64,000 nt of DNA from Mesorhizobium comanense (GCF_005503535.1 NZ_SCNN01000026.1:1-64000); one strand, 5' to 3'; shown: positions 34,424 through 43,095, counted from the stretch's first letter. Numbers and translations: made by a program. The notes: generated from the sequence alone by a model not told the origin.

Positions 34424-36078
34424 GGTTTGGTTTTCGCCCAACCCTGACCGCCGTCACGATGCTCCTCCTCGCGCTCGAGACGGCGGCGGTGGCGGCCGTC
34501 AAGGACCATGCCGACTGCGTCAATGAAGGGGTCGAGGCGGTCCGCAAGACAACCGCCTGCACCGCCATAATCGAAGACAAGACGGAGACCGTGGAAAACC
34601 GTGCCGCGGCCTATTTCAAACGCGCCGGCGTTCTGGCGAGCCGCGGCGACAAAGACAATGCGTTCGCCGACTACGACAAGGCAATCGGCCTTGATCCGGG
34701 GATGTCGGGCGCCTACTACAACAACGGCATCATCCTGATATTCAAGCGCGACTACGATCGTGCGATCACCTACCTGAATCAGGCGATCTTCCTGGATCCG
34801 GACAATGCCGAATTCTACTACAACAGAGGCCTTGCCTGGTCCTACAAGGGCAATGACGAACGTGCGATCGCCGACTACGATGCGGCCATCAAGCTCAATC
34901 CCACGGACGCCAGGGCATACCACAACCGGGGTCTAAGCTGGGCGCGGACCGGCGATGGCGAGCGCGCCAAGGTTGACTACGACCAGGCCATCTCGCTCGA
35001 TCCGAAAAATGCCAGCTCGTACAGCCTTCGGGGTGATGTCTGGGACGCCAAGGGCGACGATGACCGCGCGATGGCCGACTACAGCAAGGTGATCGGCCTC
35101 GATCCCGAGAACGTTCATGCCTACTATCGTCGCGGCATGATCTGGTGGCGCAAGGGCGACTACGACCGGGCGATCGAGGACTACGGCAAGGTGATCGACC
35201 TCGATCCGAAGGACCCCAGCGTCCGTTACAACAGAGCTCTGGCGTGGTCGCGCAAGGGCGACAGCGATCGCGCGATCGCCGATTTCGATCAGGCGATCAC
35301 TCTCGATTCCAAAATGGCGGCCGCGTATTTCAGCAGGGGCACGGAGTGGCTCAAGAAGGGCGAGAGAGACCGCGCCGTTGCCGATTATAGCGAGGTCATC
35401 ACGCTCGAGCCGACAAACGCCATGGCGTTGAACGATCGAGGCCTGGTCCTGAACGAGATGGCCGAGTATGAGCGTGCGCTTGCCGATCTGGACCGGGCGA
35501 TCGCGCTCGATCCCAACCAGGCCAAAACCTACGGCAACAGGGCGATTGCCTGGATGGGCAAAGATGATCTTGCCCGCGCCGCTGCCGACTACGACCGGGC
35601 GATCGCGCTCGATCCGAACCTTCCCAACTCATATGCCGGTCGTGGCATGGTGCGTTTCTATTCCGGTATGCCGGCCAAGGCGCAGGCCGATTTCACCAAG
35701 GCGGCAGCGCTTTCGCCCGGCAATGCCTATTTTGCCATCTGGCTCGACATTGTCGAACGGCGCAATGGTGAGCTCGGCCATCTAAAGGATGCGGCCGCAA
35801 GGCTGGACATGTCGAAATGGCCGGCTCCGGTGATGAAGATGCTGCTGGGGCAAGAAACTTCCGCGCAGGCCCTGGCCGATGCCGGTTCCGCGGACCTTGC
35901 GGTGAGGGGCGGGCGCGTGTGTGAAGCCAATTTCTACACCGCCGAACTCGATCGGCTGCAGGCCCGCGACGACGAAGCCCTGCAACTCTACCGCATCGCC
36001 GTCAGCACCTGTCCCAAGGATTATGTCGAATATCGTGGCGCAGTTGCCGGCTTGCGGTCCCTGGGCAAATCGCATTGA
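34420..36078 (+). CDS. Exported TPR protein, tandem paralogue with 11 repeats
   Basis: 552 residues from GTG 34420, which shares bases with the upstream TGA (GTGA), so translation is coupled. It has a signal peptide (TMLLLALETAAVAAV), then EGVEAVRKTTACTAIIEDKT, matching the start of its neighbour, eleven 34-residue TPRs, and the same C-terminal domain (IWLDIVERR, KWPAPVMKMLLGQ, VCEANFYTAEL). It is a duplication of the preceding gene with fewer repeats. The two proteins likely act together in the periplasm; partner unknown. Confidence 0.82.
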   Translation: MRFGFRPTLTAVTMLLLALETAAVAAVKDHADCVNEGVEAVRKTTACTAIIEDKTETVENRAAAYFKRAGVLASRGDKDNAFADYDKAIGLDPGMSGAYYNNGIILIFKRDYDRAITYLNQAIFLDPDNAEFYYNRGLAWSYKGNDERAIADYDAAIKLNPTDARAYHNRGLSWARTGDGERAKVDYDQAISLDPKNASSYSLRGDVWDAKGDDDRAMADYSKVIGLDPENVHAYYRRGMIWWRKGDYDRAIEDYGKVIDLDPKDPSVRYNRALAWSRKGDSDRAIADFDQAITLDSKMAAAYFSRGTEWLKKGERDRAVADYSEVITLEPTNAMALNDRGLVLNEMAEYERALADLDRAIALDPNQAKTYGNRAIAWMGKDDLARAAADYDRAIALDPNLPNSYAGRGMVRFYSGMPAKAQADFTKAAALSPGNAYFAIWLDIVERRNGELGHLKDAAARLDMSKWPAPVMKMLLGQETSAQALADAGSADLAVRGGRVCEANFYTAELDRLQARDDEALQLYRIAVSTCPKDYVEYRGAVAGLRSLGKSH

Positions 36079-36222
36079 AGCTTCCGGGAGGCGAACGAAA
36101 TGCGGGCATTCGGCCACGATGTGTGCGCAGGCTTTCGCTGCCGGCGCGTGCATTGCGCTCCACCGGTAACACGCCGTCGCTGGAGGACTAGTTTGCGGGG
36201 ATGGGCGGCCGCCCTGTCGAAC

Positions 36223-36924
36223 TTACCCCTCCAGCAGCCTTTCATAGAAGCCGCCGAAGGCGCCGTCGGGTGAGACCAGGTGGATTTCCAGGATCCAGTG
36301 GCGCACGCGGCCGTTGGCGTCGAGGTTGCGCATCGGGTCGGGGTTTTCGGGGCTGACGTGATGGAGCTGCTTGACGCCCGGAATGCGGGCGTGCGGGAAT
36401 TCGGCCACGATGTGGCCGGCGATCTTGCCGCCGAATTTCCAGCCGGCCTTGCGCGCCGAGTCGCAGGCGAAGGCGTAGAGTTCGGCGCCGGAAATCTCGG
36501 GGTTCTCCTCGAAGTGGCGCTTCACGATGTCGAACTGGCGCGGCAGGTCGCGGCAGAGCGCGTGCTTTTGCGGATTGGGGCCGACCGCGTAGCTGCGGCC
36601 GACATCTGCCTCCCATTCTTCCAGCACCGGACCAAGGTCGAGGAAGACAATATCGTCGTCCTCCACCGTGCGGATCGGCGGATTGTCGGCGGCGGTGGAC
36701 AGCGTGTTGATGCCGGCGCGCACGATGCGCTTGTGCCAGTCGCGCTCGATGCCGAACTTCTCCCTGGCCAGCGCGCGGATATCGAGTTCGATCTCGCGTT
36801 CGGTGCGTCCCGCCTGGATGAACCCGGCATCCTCGATCGCGTCGAGAAGGTTCAGCGCCATGCGCTCGGCACCCCTGAGCGCTTCGGTGCGCGCCGCTTC
36901 GTCGTGCTGTGCCGTCGCTTCCAT
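36223..36924 (-). CDS. M24-family metallopeptidase-like protein
   Basis: 233 residues with the pita-bread fold of the M24 (aminopeptidase P/creatinase) family: REKFGIERDWHKRIVRAGINT, DDDIVFLDLGPVLEEWEADVGRSYAVG (metal-ligand Asp positions), and GHIVAEFPHARIPG containing a His ligand. It is shorter than full proline dipeptidases because it lacks the N-terminal creatinase domain. Members may be peptidases or non-proteolytic relatives. It stands alone, with no operon partner. Confidence 0.78.
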   Translation of the reverse strand: MEATAQHDEAARTEALRGAERMALNLLDAIEDAGFIQAGRTEREIELDIRALAREKFGIERDWHKRIVRAGINTLSTAADNPPIRTVEDDDIVFLDLGPVLEEWEADVGRSYAVGPNPQKHALCRDLPRQFDIVKRHFEENPEISGAELYAFACDSARKAGWKFGGKIAGHIVAEFPHARIPGVKQLHHVSPENPDPMRNLDANGRVRHWILEIHLVSPDGAFGGFYERLLEG

Positions 36925-37124
36925 GATTTCTCCTTTTCGATATATCTGGATAAATACAGCGGTGAGGTATCGGGCTCAAGCATCCACGGCATTCCAGGGC
37001 GCTGTCATCGATTGTGACAGCATCCCCGCCGGCGTGCTCCCGGCCGGTTCCTTGTCCCGCCGGCAATATCGGGCGATAAGGGCCGATATTGAATTTCCGG
37101 CCGTTTCATCATGGAGTTTTCGAC

Positions 37125-38612
37125 ATGACCGTTCATCCCCAGCTGCCATCGGCGCCCCGCAAGTTCCAGAACCTGATCGGCGGGAGCTGGGGTGACAGCC
37201 AGGGGGGCGAGATCGTGCGCCTGAGCCCCGCGCATGGCGTGCCTGTCTCGGTGGTGCCGCGCGGCACGGCCGCCGATGTCGACAAGGCGGTCGTGGCGGC
37301 CAGGCGCCGGTTCGAGGGTGGCGGCTGGGCGGAGATCCCGGCGGGCAGCCGCGCGGCGATCCTGCGCAAGGCCGCCGACCTCATCCTGCAGCAGAAGGAC
37401 GAACTGGCGTTGATCGAGACGCTCGAAAGCGGCAAGCCGCTGTGGCAGTCGGTCAACGAGGTCACCGGCGCCGCCGACCTCTGGTATTACGCGTCGGGCC
37501 AGGCGCAGGCCATGCATGGCGAGACGTTCAACAATCTCGGCCACGACTCGCTGGGTCTGGTGCTGCGTGAACCGATCGGCGTTGTCGGCCTCATCACGCC
37601 GTGGAATTTCCCGTTCTACATCCTGGCCGAGCGGCTGCCCTTCATCCTGGCGGCCGGCTGCACCGTGGTCATGAAGCCGAGCGAGCACACATCCTCGACG
37701 ACGCTGATGATGGGCCGCATCCTCGAACAGGCCGGCCTGCCGGAAGGCGTGGTCAACATCGTCACCGGCTACGGCGATCCGGTCGGGCAGGCGATCGTCA
37801 ACCACATGGACATCGACATGGTGTCGTTTACCGGCTCGACGCGTGTCGGCCGCTCGACCGTCATCGCCTCGGCGGCCAACATCAAGAAGGTCAGCCTGGA
37901 ACTCGGCGGCAAGAACCCGGTGGTGGTCACCGCCGATGCCGATCTCGACAAGGCCGCCGACGGCATCGTCTACGGCGTGCTGCACAATGCCGGCCAGTGC
38001 TGCGTGTCGGGCAGCCGGCTGATCGTCCATGAAAGCGTCGAGAAGCCGCTCACCGAGCGCATCCTTGACCTCATGGGCAAGGTGCGCGTCGGCGACCCGC
38101 TGGTTCCCGAGACGCGGGTCGGCGCCATCGTCAACGAAACGCAGATGACGCGCATCCTCGGCCTCATCGACCAGGGCAAGTCGCAGGGCGGCAGGCTGGT
38201 GACAGGCGGCGCGCGCATGGAGCCGCAGGCCGGCTATTTCGTCGAGCCGACGCTGTTCACCGGCGTGACGCCGGACATGACCATCGCCCGCGAGGAGGTG
38301 TTCGGACCGGTGCTGGGCATTTCCACCTTCAGCTCGACCGCCGATGCGATCCGCATGGCCAACGACACCGAATACGGGCTCGCCGCCACGATCTGGTCGA
38401 GCGACCTGCGCAAGAGCATGGACCTGATGCGCGGCATCCGCGCCGGGCGCATGTGGATCAACACCACGATCACAGGCGGTCCGGAAATGCCGATCGGCGG
38501 CTACAAGCAATCCGGCCTCGGTCGCGAGACCGGGCCGTCCGGTATCGACGAATATACCGAGGTGAAGTCGGTGATCGTCGATCTCGGCGCCCGGCAGCCC
38601 TGGGTGATCTGA
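37125..38612 (+). CDS. Aldehyde dehydrogenase family protein
   Basis: 495 residues from ATG 37125. The ALDH active-site residues are Glu259 (VSLELGGKNPVVV) and Cys293 (NAGQCCVSGS), with TPWNFPFYILAERLPF at the cofactor site and GYKQSGLGRETGPSGIDEYTEVKSV at the end. It resembles betaine-aldehyde or gamma-glutamyl-aminobutyraldehyde dehydrogenases and could serve amine catabolism together with genes elsewhere in the window. The DUF6314 gene follows 16 bases later. Confidence 0.92.
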   Translation: MTVHPQLPSAPRKFQNLIGGSWGDSQGGEIVRLSPAHGVPVSVVPRGTAADVDKAVVAARRRFEGGGWAEIPAGSRAAILRKAADLILQQKDELALIETLESGKPLWQSVNEVTGAADLWYYASGQAQAMHGETFNNLGHDSLGLVLREPIGVVGLITPWNFPFYILAERLPFILAAGCTVVMKPSEHTSSTTLMMGRILEQAGLPEGVVNIVTGYGDPVGQAIVNHMDIDMVSFTGSTRVGRSTVIASAANIKKVSLELGGKNPVVVTADADLDKAADGIVYGVLHNAGQCCVSGSRLIVHESVEKPLTERILDLMGKVRVGDPLVPETRVGAIVNETQMTRILGLIDQGKSQGGRLVTGGARMEPQAGYFVEPTLFTGVTPDMTIAREEVFGPVLGISTFSSTADAIRMANDTEYGLAATIWSSDLRKSMDLMRGIRAGRMWINTTITGGPEMPIGGYKQSGLGRETGPSGIDEYTEVKSVIVDLGARQPWVI

Positions 38613-38628
38613 CCGGCGGGACAAGCGG

Positions 38629-39060
38629 ATGGACGAGAGGCTCGCGGGCGGCTGGACAGTGCGGCGCACGGTGATCGATTTCCTCACCGGCGCCCGGCAT
38701 CGTTTCGAGGGCACCGCCGTCATCACGGCGTCCGCCTTCACCGAGCAGGGCCTGTTGCGGTTCGGCGTGCGCGAGATGCCGGCCAGCCGCAGCTACAGGA
38801 TCGAGCCCGGCGAGACAGCGACGCGCGTGCTTCATGCCGACGGCCGCGACTTCATCGAGCTTGAAGCGAAGGCCGCGCAGAGCGTGCGCCATCAATGCGG
38901 CGCCGATCTCTATGCCGGCCGGTTCTTCTTTCGCGGTGATGAATGGGCCGAGGTTTGGCGGGTCAACGGCCCGCGCAAGAACTATGCGAGCCTTGGCTGG
39001 TTCCGGCGTCAAACGGATGCATCGCGCGGAAGACATGACATATACCAATTTTTGGTATAG
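38629..39060 (+). CDS. DUF6314 family protein
   Basis: 143 residues. Beta-rich, with the pattern TGARHRFEGTAVI, YRIEPGETATRVLHADGRDFIEL and HQCGADLYAGRFFFRG...WRVNGPRKNY that I recall as DUF6314, a family of lipocalin-like fold with unknown function. It starts 16 bases after the aldehyde dehydrogenase stop and is probably cotranscribed with it. Its last codons overlap the operator of the ParDE module. Confidence 0.7.
   Translation: MDERLAGGWTVRRTVIDFLTGARHRFEGTAVITASAFTEQGLLRFGVREMPASRSYRIEPGETATRVLHADGRDFIELEAKAAQSVRHQCGADLYAGRFFFRGDEWAEVWRVNGPRKNYASLGWFRRQTDASRGRHDIYQFLV
39041..39059. promoter_or_regulatory. ParD operator overlapping end of DUF6314 gene
   Basis: TATACCAA (39041-39048) and TTGGTATA (39052-39059) are perfect inverted arms around TTT, ending 29 bases before the ParD start. 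A ribbon-helix-helix antitoxin would be expected to bind such a site. Confidence 0.65.
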
Positions 39061-39088
39061 AATGTCCTGATCAACTAAAGGAGCGTCC

Positions 39089-39334
39089 GTGCCCCGAAAT
39101 ACATCTGTTTCCCTTGGCGATCATTTCGCCGGTTTTATCGATGCGCAGGTCGAGACGGGCCGTTATGGCTCGGCCAGCGATGTCGTGCGCGCAGGTCTGC
39201 GCCTGCTTGAGGAACAAGAGGCCAAGGTCGCCGCTCTGCAAGCCGCCCTTATTGCCGGCGAGGCTTCCGGCACACCGGCTGCCTTCGACAGCGCATCATT
39301 CCTGACGAGGATGCGGGCCAAGCATGCCAAGTGA
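39089..39334 (+). CDS. ParD-family antitoxin
   Basis: 81 residues from GTG 39089, with AAAGGAG five bases upstream. N-terminal ribbon-helix-helix domain (TSVSLGDHFAGFIDAQVETG, then RYGSASDVVRAGLRLL) and a C-terminal tail (FDSASFLTRMRAKHAK) that wraps the toxin. It overlaps the ParE gene by 11 bases. It should repress the operon through the palindrome just upstream. Confidence 0.9.
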   Translation: MPRNTSVSLGDHFAGFIDAQVETGRYGSASDVVRAGLRLLEEQEAKVAALQAALIAGEASGTPAAFDSASFLTRMRAKHAK

Positions 39335-39635
39335 GAGCCGCGAATGCCGGTTCTCACCCATGGCGGAAGCGGATCTGGAAGAGATCTGGCTCTACACATA
39401 CAGGCAGTGGTCGCTGAAGCAGGCAGACCGGTATCACCGCGATCTGATCGATACAGCCGAAGACCTGGCGCGGGGCGTGAAAACCGGTCGTCGTGTCGAT
39501 GTCCGCGCCGGCTACTTCAAATACCCGGTTGGCCAACACTTCGTCTTCTTCCGCCTGTCCGAGACCGCGCTCGATGTCATCCGCGTCCTGCATCAGCGCA
39601 TGGACGTCGAACGCCATCTGTGGGAACGCTCTTGA
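39324..39635 (+). CDS. ParE/RelE-superfamily toxin
   Basis: 103 residues. The ParE fold is shown by CRFSPMAEADLEEIWLYTYR, YHRDLIDTAEDLARG and the C-terminal beta-hairpin HFVFFRLSETALDVIRVLHQRMD. ParE toxins poison DNA gyrase; sequence alone cannot exclude a RelE-like activity. It is coupled to ParD by overlap. The module appears complete. Confidence 0.9.
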   Translation: MPSESRECRFSPMAEADLEEIWLYTYRQWSLKQADRYHRDLIDTAEDLARGVKTGRRVDVRAGYFKYPVGQHFVFFRLSETALDVIRVLHQRMDVERHLWERS

Positions 39636-39646
39636 AGGCGCAGGCC

Positions 39647-40528
39647 TCAAGCGAGGGCATCGGCCAGCAGCTTCGCCTGCGGCGTCAACGCCTCGAAGCT
39701 TCGGGCGCACAGGCTGAGCTGGCGCGTCGCCCATTCATCGGTCAGCCGCAGGCGGCGCAGCGTTCGTGCCGCGCGGCGCGCCGCGCTTTCGGGCACGATG
39801 GCGATGCCGGCGCCTTGCGACACCAGCCGGCAGACATTGTCGAGGCCGGGCACGCGGATGCGGAAGTGCAGGTGGCCGCCAAGGCGGGCGGCCTGCCGGG
39901 CGATATGTTCCTGAAGGGGATGGCCGGCGCCGAGGCCGACAAAGGCTTCGCCGAGTATGTCGGCGAGGCCGGTGGCGTGGCCTTCGAGGCATAGCGCCCC
40001 GGGCCGGTCCCGCGCGGCGATCACCACCAGGCGATCGATGAAGAAAGGCCGCTGCTCCAGATGCGCGAGGCCGGCCCAGGTCGCGGCGATGCCGAGATCG
40101 GCGGCGCCGCTGGCCACCGCCTCGGCGATCTCGTGGCTGGGGCGCTCGTCGAGTTCGACGTCGATGCCGGGATGCGCGGCAAGGAAGGCTGGCAAGGCGT
40201 CGCGCAGGATTTCACCCGTCGCCGCCGTGTTGGCCATCAGGCGGACGCGGGCGCGCAGGCCGCTGGCATAGGCGCCGAGATCGCCGGCCATCGCCTCGAT
40301 CTGGTTCTGCACGGCGCGCGCATGGTGGAGCAGCGCCTGTCCGGCGGCGGTCGGCGCGACGCCGCGGCGGCGGCGCTCCAGAAGCGGCGCGCCAAGGCTC
40401 TCCTCCATGCCCTTGATGCGGGCGCTGGCCGAAGCCAGGGCAAGGCCGGCCAGTGCCGCGCCACTTGTGATGCTGCCGCGCTCGGCCACCAGCAGGAACA
40501 GCCGCAGATCGACAAGGTCGAAGCGCAT
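39647..40528 (-). CDS. LysR-family transcriptional regulator
   Basis: 293 residues starting at the ATG at 40528, which has GGGGAG upstream. The N-terminal winged HTH (MRFDLVDLRLFLLVAERGSI) is followed by the effector-binding domain (LRARVRLMANTAATGEIL, SQGAGIAIVPESAARRAAR). It is divergent from a small ORF and a TSUP-family exporter, whose expression it probably controls; regulators of TauE/SafE-like exporters often answer to sulfur or carboxylate compounds. Confidence 0.9.
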   Translation of the reverse strand: MRFDLVDLRLFLLVAERGSITSGAALAGLALASASARIKGMEESLGAPLLERRRRGVAPTAAGQALLHHARAVQNQIEAMAGDLGAYASGLRARVRLMANTAATGEILRDALPAFLAAHPGIDVELDERPSHEIAEAVASGAADLGIAATWAGLAHLEQRPFFIDRLVVIAARDRPGALCLEGHATGLADILGEAFVGLGAGHPLQEHIARQAARLGGHLHFRIRVPGLDNVCRLVSQGAGIAIVPESAARRAARTLRRLRLTDEWATRQLSLCARSFEALTPQAKLLADALA

Positions 40529-40631
40529 TTTCGTTTCTCCCCAGCCTTCGGCCTGGACGAAGGCTGATGCCGCAACTTCCACATTGTGGCTTGTCCCCGC
40601 ATACGTCAAATCATTTGCACGGAGATGTGCA

Positions 40632-40832
40632 ATGAGCGGAAGAACACCACACCGGCAGGGCCTGGGCATTCTTGAGAGCATGGCGGTCGTGCTGGCCGTG
40701 GCGGTCGCCTCGCTTGCCATGGCGCGGGCTTACACTGATCCGAGGGAGCGCGAGCCGGCAACGGTTTACGGCCGCGAGGCCGCGCCGGAGCGGGCCGGCC
40801 CGGACGCGGTGGACATGCTGCTGCATGACTGA
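40632..40832 (+). CDS. Small single-pass membrane protein (hypothetical)
   Basis: 66 residues starting after a good GGAGA site. One hydrophobic segment (about 16-34; ILESMAVVLAVAVASLAMA) and a charged C-terminal half. No family recognised. It lies between the divergent LysR gene and the TSUP gene, 27 bases before the latter, so it may be the leader gene of that transcript. Existence as a protein is plausible but not certain. Confidence 0.45.
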   Translation: MSGRTPHRQGLGILESMAVVLAVAVASLAMARAYTDPREREPATVYGREAAPERAGPDAVDMLLHD

Positions 40833-40859
40833 GCGCGCCGACATGCCGGAGATCCATTC

Positions 40860-41609
40860 ATGCTGAGCGCCGCTGTTGTCGCCTGGGTGGGCGCCGTCTT
40901 CCTCGCCGCTGGGTTCGTGAAGGGCGTCGTCGGCATGGGGCTGCCGACCGTTGCGATGGGGTTGCTGGCCGTGACCATGCCGCCGGCGCAGGCCGCCGCG
41001 CTGCTGCTCATTCCGTCCATGGTGACCAATCTCTGGCAATTGTTCACCGGCCCGGCCTTTGGCGGGCTGTGTCGGAGGCTGTGGACGATGATGGCCGGCG
41101 TCATGATCGGAACCGACGCCGGCGCAGGGCTGCTCACCGGCGCATACACGGCCTTCGCCTCGGCGGGGCTTGGCGCGGCATTGGTGGTCTACGCCGTTCT
41201 CGGTCTGCTGAAGCTGAGCTTCACCACGCCGGCACGCCACGAAGCCTGGGTCTCGCCGCTGATCGGCCTTGCGACCGGGCTGGTGACCGGCGCGACGGGC
41301 GTCTTCGTCATTCCTGCCGTGCCCTACCTGCAATCGTTGCGGCTCGGCAGGGAAGACCTGATCCAGGCGCTCGGCCTGTCCTTCACCGTGTCGACCGTGG
41401 CGCTTGCCATCGGGCTGGCCAGGACCGGCGCGCTTGGCTCGCCGACGGCGCAACTGGCGGGATCGATCGCGGCGCTTTTGCCGGCGCTGGCCGGCATGTT
41501 CATCGGCCAGGCGTTGCGCCAGAAGCTCAGCGTGGAAACCTTCCGCAAGGTGTTCCTGGTCGGCCTGCTGGCGCTGGGGGCTTATCTGATGCTGGATGCC
41601 GTACTTTAG
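40860..41609 (+). CDS. TSUP-family exporter (TauE/SafE type)
   Basis: 249 residues with seven or eight hydrophobic helices and two related halves, each with a glycine-rich start (GFVKGVVGMGLPTVAMGLL and GLATGLVTGATGVFVIP). The family exports sulfite, sulfoacetate or other organic anions. Probably controlled by the divergent LysR protein. Substrate unknown. Confidence 0.88.
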   Translation: MLSAAVVAWVGAVFLAAGFVKGVVGMGLPTVAMGLLAVTMPPAQAAALLLIPSMVTNLWQLFTGPAFGGLCRRLWTMMAGVMIGTDAGAGLLTGAYTAFASAGLGAALVVYAVLGLLKLSFTTPARHEAWVSPLIGLATGLVTGATGVFVIPAVPYLQSLRLGREDLIQALGLSFTVSTVALAIGLARTGALGSPTAQLAGSIAALLPALAGMFIGQALRQKLSVETFRKVFLVGLLALGAYLMLDAVL

Positions 41610-41845
41610 CTGAGGTTTCCGACCGCGGACAATGCCAGCCTACCTAACCTTATCGCATCTAACGCACATTTCCAGGCATTATCCATTTCTTCGAACTTCG
41701 AATTTGTAGAACTCGGCCGGATATGTATTTGTAAGTAAATACGTATTACATTGGAAAAATATTCGGCTCGACTCCTTTTGTGAACTCTGTTTTTCTCCAC
41801 TGTGTGGCAACTGCGCGGCTCGCGCAATCACAGGGGAGAAATTAG

Positions 41846-42331
41846 ATGAGTGAAACACTTCTGGGAGAAGCAAAGTTTGAACTAAACGCTTTGTCATTCA
41901 AGCCAAAATCGGCGTTGACTAGCGGCTTCGTAAAGATTCTGGCAAACGGAGAATTGAACGCGCAAGGCGCGGACCGCCGGCTTCTTATTACGGTTAACAA
42001 CCAAAACAGCGGTTATCGTGGATTTGTTATGATGAATGGTGATGCTTCTGCCGGCGAATGGGAACAAGCGCCTGGCGGCGGTCCCGGGTTCTACGTCGGC
42101 AGAAATGGGTGGAGCATCGATGCAACCGCAATGGTGGAATTTACGTTGGCCATATCGCCCACTTCGCAAAAGATAACGGGTTCGGGACTTTCGACATTCG
42201 CGCTCGGAGATGGGCGCATTTTGGGTTACCAATCGCATGGATATTTGGTTACGAACCAGCCGATTTCGAGCATCGAAGTCGCATTTGTAGGCGGTGTTGC
42301 GGTGGGATACAGCCGCTTCTACCTTCTTTGA
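41846..42331 (+). CDS. Hypothetical beta-rich protein
   Basis: 161 residues, no family recognised. It lacks a signal peptide and is rich in beta-type segments and Gly (RRLLITVNNQNSGYRGFVMM, GGGPGFYVGRNGWSIDA, YLVTNQPISSIEVAFVGG). The composition is less GC-rich than its surroundings, and the 236-base upstream gap (41610-41845) is markedly AT-rich, suggesting acquisition by transfer. A GGGGAG site precedes the ATG. It could be a lectin- or actinoporin-like fold, but I cannot support this. Confidence 0.6.
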   Translation: MSETLLGEAKFELNALSFKPKSALTSGFVKILANGELNAQGADRRLLITVNNQNSGYRGFVMMNGDASAGEWEQAPGGGPGFYVGRNGWSIDATAMVEFTLAISPTSQKITGSGLSTFALGDGRILGYQSHGYLVTNQPISSIEVAFVGGVAVGYSRFYLL

Positions 42332-42348
42332 TCACTAGGATCGGGGGC

Positions 42349-42369
42349 CCGCCTCTCACTGAGAGGCGG
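42349..42369. terminator. Hairpin between convergent genes
   Basis: CCGCCTCTCA (42349-42358) and TGAGAGGCGG (42360-42369) are exact inverses around a single base, giving a stem of about 8 bp with a tight loop. There is no T-run. Located between the orphan gene and the convergent GNAT gene, it may act as a bidirectional 3' structure. Confidence 0.4.
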
Positions 42370-42390
42370 TCTCACGGCGCGCCGGGCTCT

Positions 42391-42882
42391 TCAAAGACTT
42401 GCGCTGACATTGGCAAGCGTGGCCATGAGCGTCAGCGGTTCGATTGGGGAGGGTTCGAACCCGACAGCAATATAGAAAGCTCGGGCATCCTCGGAGATGG
42501 CATCCACCAGGATGCCTCTGATCCCCACTATCTCGGCGGCGTGGAGCATCCGCAGTCCGGCATCCCTTACCAGCGCACGGCCAATGCCCCGGCCGTGACA
42601 GGATTGGTCGACCGCCAACCGGCCGAGCACCGCAAATGGGATGGGATCGGGCATGTTGCGTGGGAAATGTCCGGGAGCTTCGATCATCTGCACATCGCCA
42701 CCGTCAATCGCGTAGTAACCGATGATGCGATTGTCCTCGCAAGCCACATAAACGCGGGACGCGCCGCCAGCCTGATTGGGGCGGCCGCGCTTCTTCAGCC
42801 ATTCGTCGAGCGAGGCGATGCCCGACGAGAAATCGCCGAGTTGATGATGATTGGCAAGCGGGACCGGAGCCGACAGGCTCAT
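42391..42882 (-). CDS. TacT-like GNAT toxin
   Basis: 163 residues from ATG 42882. It shows the TacT pattern: LDEWLKKRGRPNQAGGASRVYV, MPDPIPFAVLGRLAVDQS, CHGRGIGRALVRDA (acetyl-CoA loop) and AISEDARAFYIAVGFEPSP. TacT toxins acetylate aminoacyl-tRNA and are paired with a DUF1778 RHH antitoxin encoded just upstream with an ATGA overlap. Here only the tail of that antitoxin gene remains, so the toxin is orphaned or inactive in expression. Confidence 0.82.
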   Translation of the reverse strand: MSLSAPVPLANHHQLGDFSSGIASLDEWLKKRGRPNQAGGASRVYVACEDNRIIGYYAIDGGDVQMIEAPGHFPRNMPDPIPFAVLGRLAVDQSCHGRGIGRALVRDAGLRMLHAAEIVGIRGILVDAISEDARAFYIAVGFEPSPIEPLTLMATLANVSASL

Positions 42883-42973
42883 GCGTGATCCCAGGGAGCC
42901 TTTGTCGTCATCGTGCGGCGCAACCGATCGTTCGGTCGCGGCGGAGCGTCGAGGCGCGCCAGAAACGCGGCGT
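42879..42973 (-). pseudogene. Remnant of DUF1778 (TacA-type) antitoxin gene
   Basis: Reading the minus strand in the frame ending at TGA 42881-42879 gives AFLARLDAPPRPNDRLRRTM followed by TTKAPWDHA, the characteristic C-terminal end of DUF1778 antitoxins. The stop overlaps the toxin ATG (ATGA). The frame is open to 43046 but has no start codon and no RHH domain, so the DNA-binding half is missing. Confidence 0.65.
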
Positions 42974-43070
42974 GGGCCGTCGGCCGTCGCCGTGCGCCAC
43001 TTTTCGGACCAGCGATGTAAGGCCAGCGGCGGCGCTTGACGTTTTGTCATTCATTGGTACGGTATTGGCG

Positions 43071-43081
43071 AACATTATTCG
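43071..43081. promoter_or_regulatory. Shared motif upstream of ureohydrolase gene
   Basis: On the minus strand this reads CGAATAATGTT, within the inverted repeat CGAACATTATTCG (43069-43081), 15 bases before the ureohydrolase start. It differs in one base from the motif at 44815-44825 before the binding-protein gene. Likely operator for the XRE-cupin regulator encoded between. Confidence 0.5.
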
Positions 43082-43095
43082 TAAATACGGAACCT

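Noticed and set aside
32252..34441. 729-codon open frame on the minus strand
   Set aside because: Mirror of the periodic TPR coding sequence; its own repeats are a by-product of the TPR codons.
37005..38741. 578-codon open frame on the minus strand
   Set aside because: Antisense to the aldehyde dehydrogenase gene, no domain seen.
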